This document shows positions 5,333-5,388 of a stretch of 5,388 nt of DNA, in pieces. Position numbers and translations under genes: made by a program. Source of the DNA: CAMLHP01 sp035707845 (GTDB lineage: Bacteria; Gemmatimonadota; Gemmatimonadetes; Gemmatimonadales; GWC2-71-9); assembly GCA_035707845.1 (NCBI GenBank), contig DASSTP010000022.1:1-5388 (forward strand). The letters run 5' to 3'. Position 1 is the first letter of the stretch. Every line of letters starts with the position of its first letter. Below the pieces are notes generated by a model. That model saw nothing but the letters and a program-made list of their open reading frames with translations. It was not told where the DNA came from and did no database searches.

Positions 5333-5388
5333 AGGCTCGCAGCTCGCAGCTCGCAGCTCTCAGCTCGCAGCTCTCAGCTCTCAGCTCT
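5276..5388. repeat. Inverted heptamer array of the AGCTCGC family, cut by the window edge
   Basis: Four heptamers in one orientation (GAGCTGC 5276, GAGCTAC 5283, GAGCTGT 5290, GAGCCGC 5297) are followed by a 9-bp spacer. About eleven units in the opposite orientation then run from 5313 to the window end (mostly AGCTCGC and AGCTCTC, with CGCTCAT, AGCTCAA and GGCTCGC). The phase is kept throughout. The unit is the same as in the array at 3373-3449. The total length is unknown because the window ends inside it. Confidence 0.95.

Overview
The window is high-GC bacterial DNA carrying five complete, closely packed protein genes and no RNA genes, transposons or CRISPR arrays. The base composition, the kinase N-terminal helical module (a type common in Gemmatimonadota, Acidobacteriota and Planctomycetota kinases), the small secreted TonB-C-like protein and the many 7-8 bp tandem repeats between genes fit a member of Gemmatimonadota best. 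That assignment is an inference from style, not from a marker gene.

Layout from left to right: an octamer array at the left edge; a minus-strand gene for a DUF1707/LiaF-like soluble protein (29-670); a 159-bp divergent intergenic region made almost entirely of short repeats; a plus-strand gene for a YyaL/SSP411-type thioredoxin-domain protein (830-2887); a 23-bp convergent gap with a degenerate heptamer array running over the stop codon; a minus-strand gene for a small secreted TonB-C-like protein (2911-3360); a heptamer array that also encodes the last 13 residues of the next gene; a minus-strand gene for a soluble serine/threonine kinase (3411-4466); a 165-bp divergent region without arrays; a plus-strand gene for a probable lipoprotein of an uncharacterised family (4632-5270); and a second array of the same heptamer family running off the right edge.

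The kinase and the TonB-C-like gene are co-directional, 50 bp apart, and probably share a transcript. The other genes look like separate units with housekeeping, envelope or signalling roles. I see no multi-gene pathway or defence system.

The most unusual content is between the genes. Four of the six intergenic segments (counting the two window edges) are filled by 7- or 8-bp tandem arrays, and a fifth has a degenerate one. Between the two left-hand divergent genes, two arrays of TGTCCAAC-type octamers face outward as mirror images. Each ends exactly 11 nt before its gene's ATG, and each is followed by a TANNNT hexamer and no Shine-Dalgarno. This suggests paired leaderless promoters, or an inverted duplication of an upstream region. 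The same AGCTCGC-type heptamer lies at the 3' ends of both members of the divergent kinase-lipoprotein pair.
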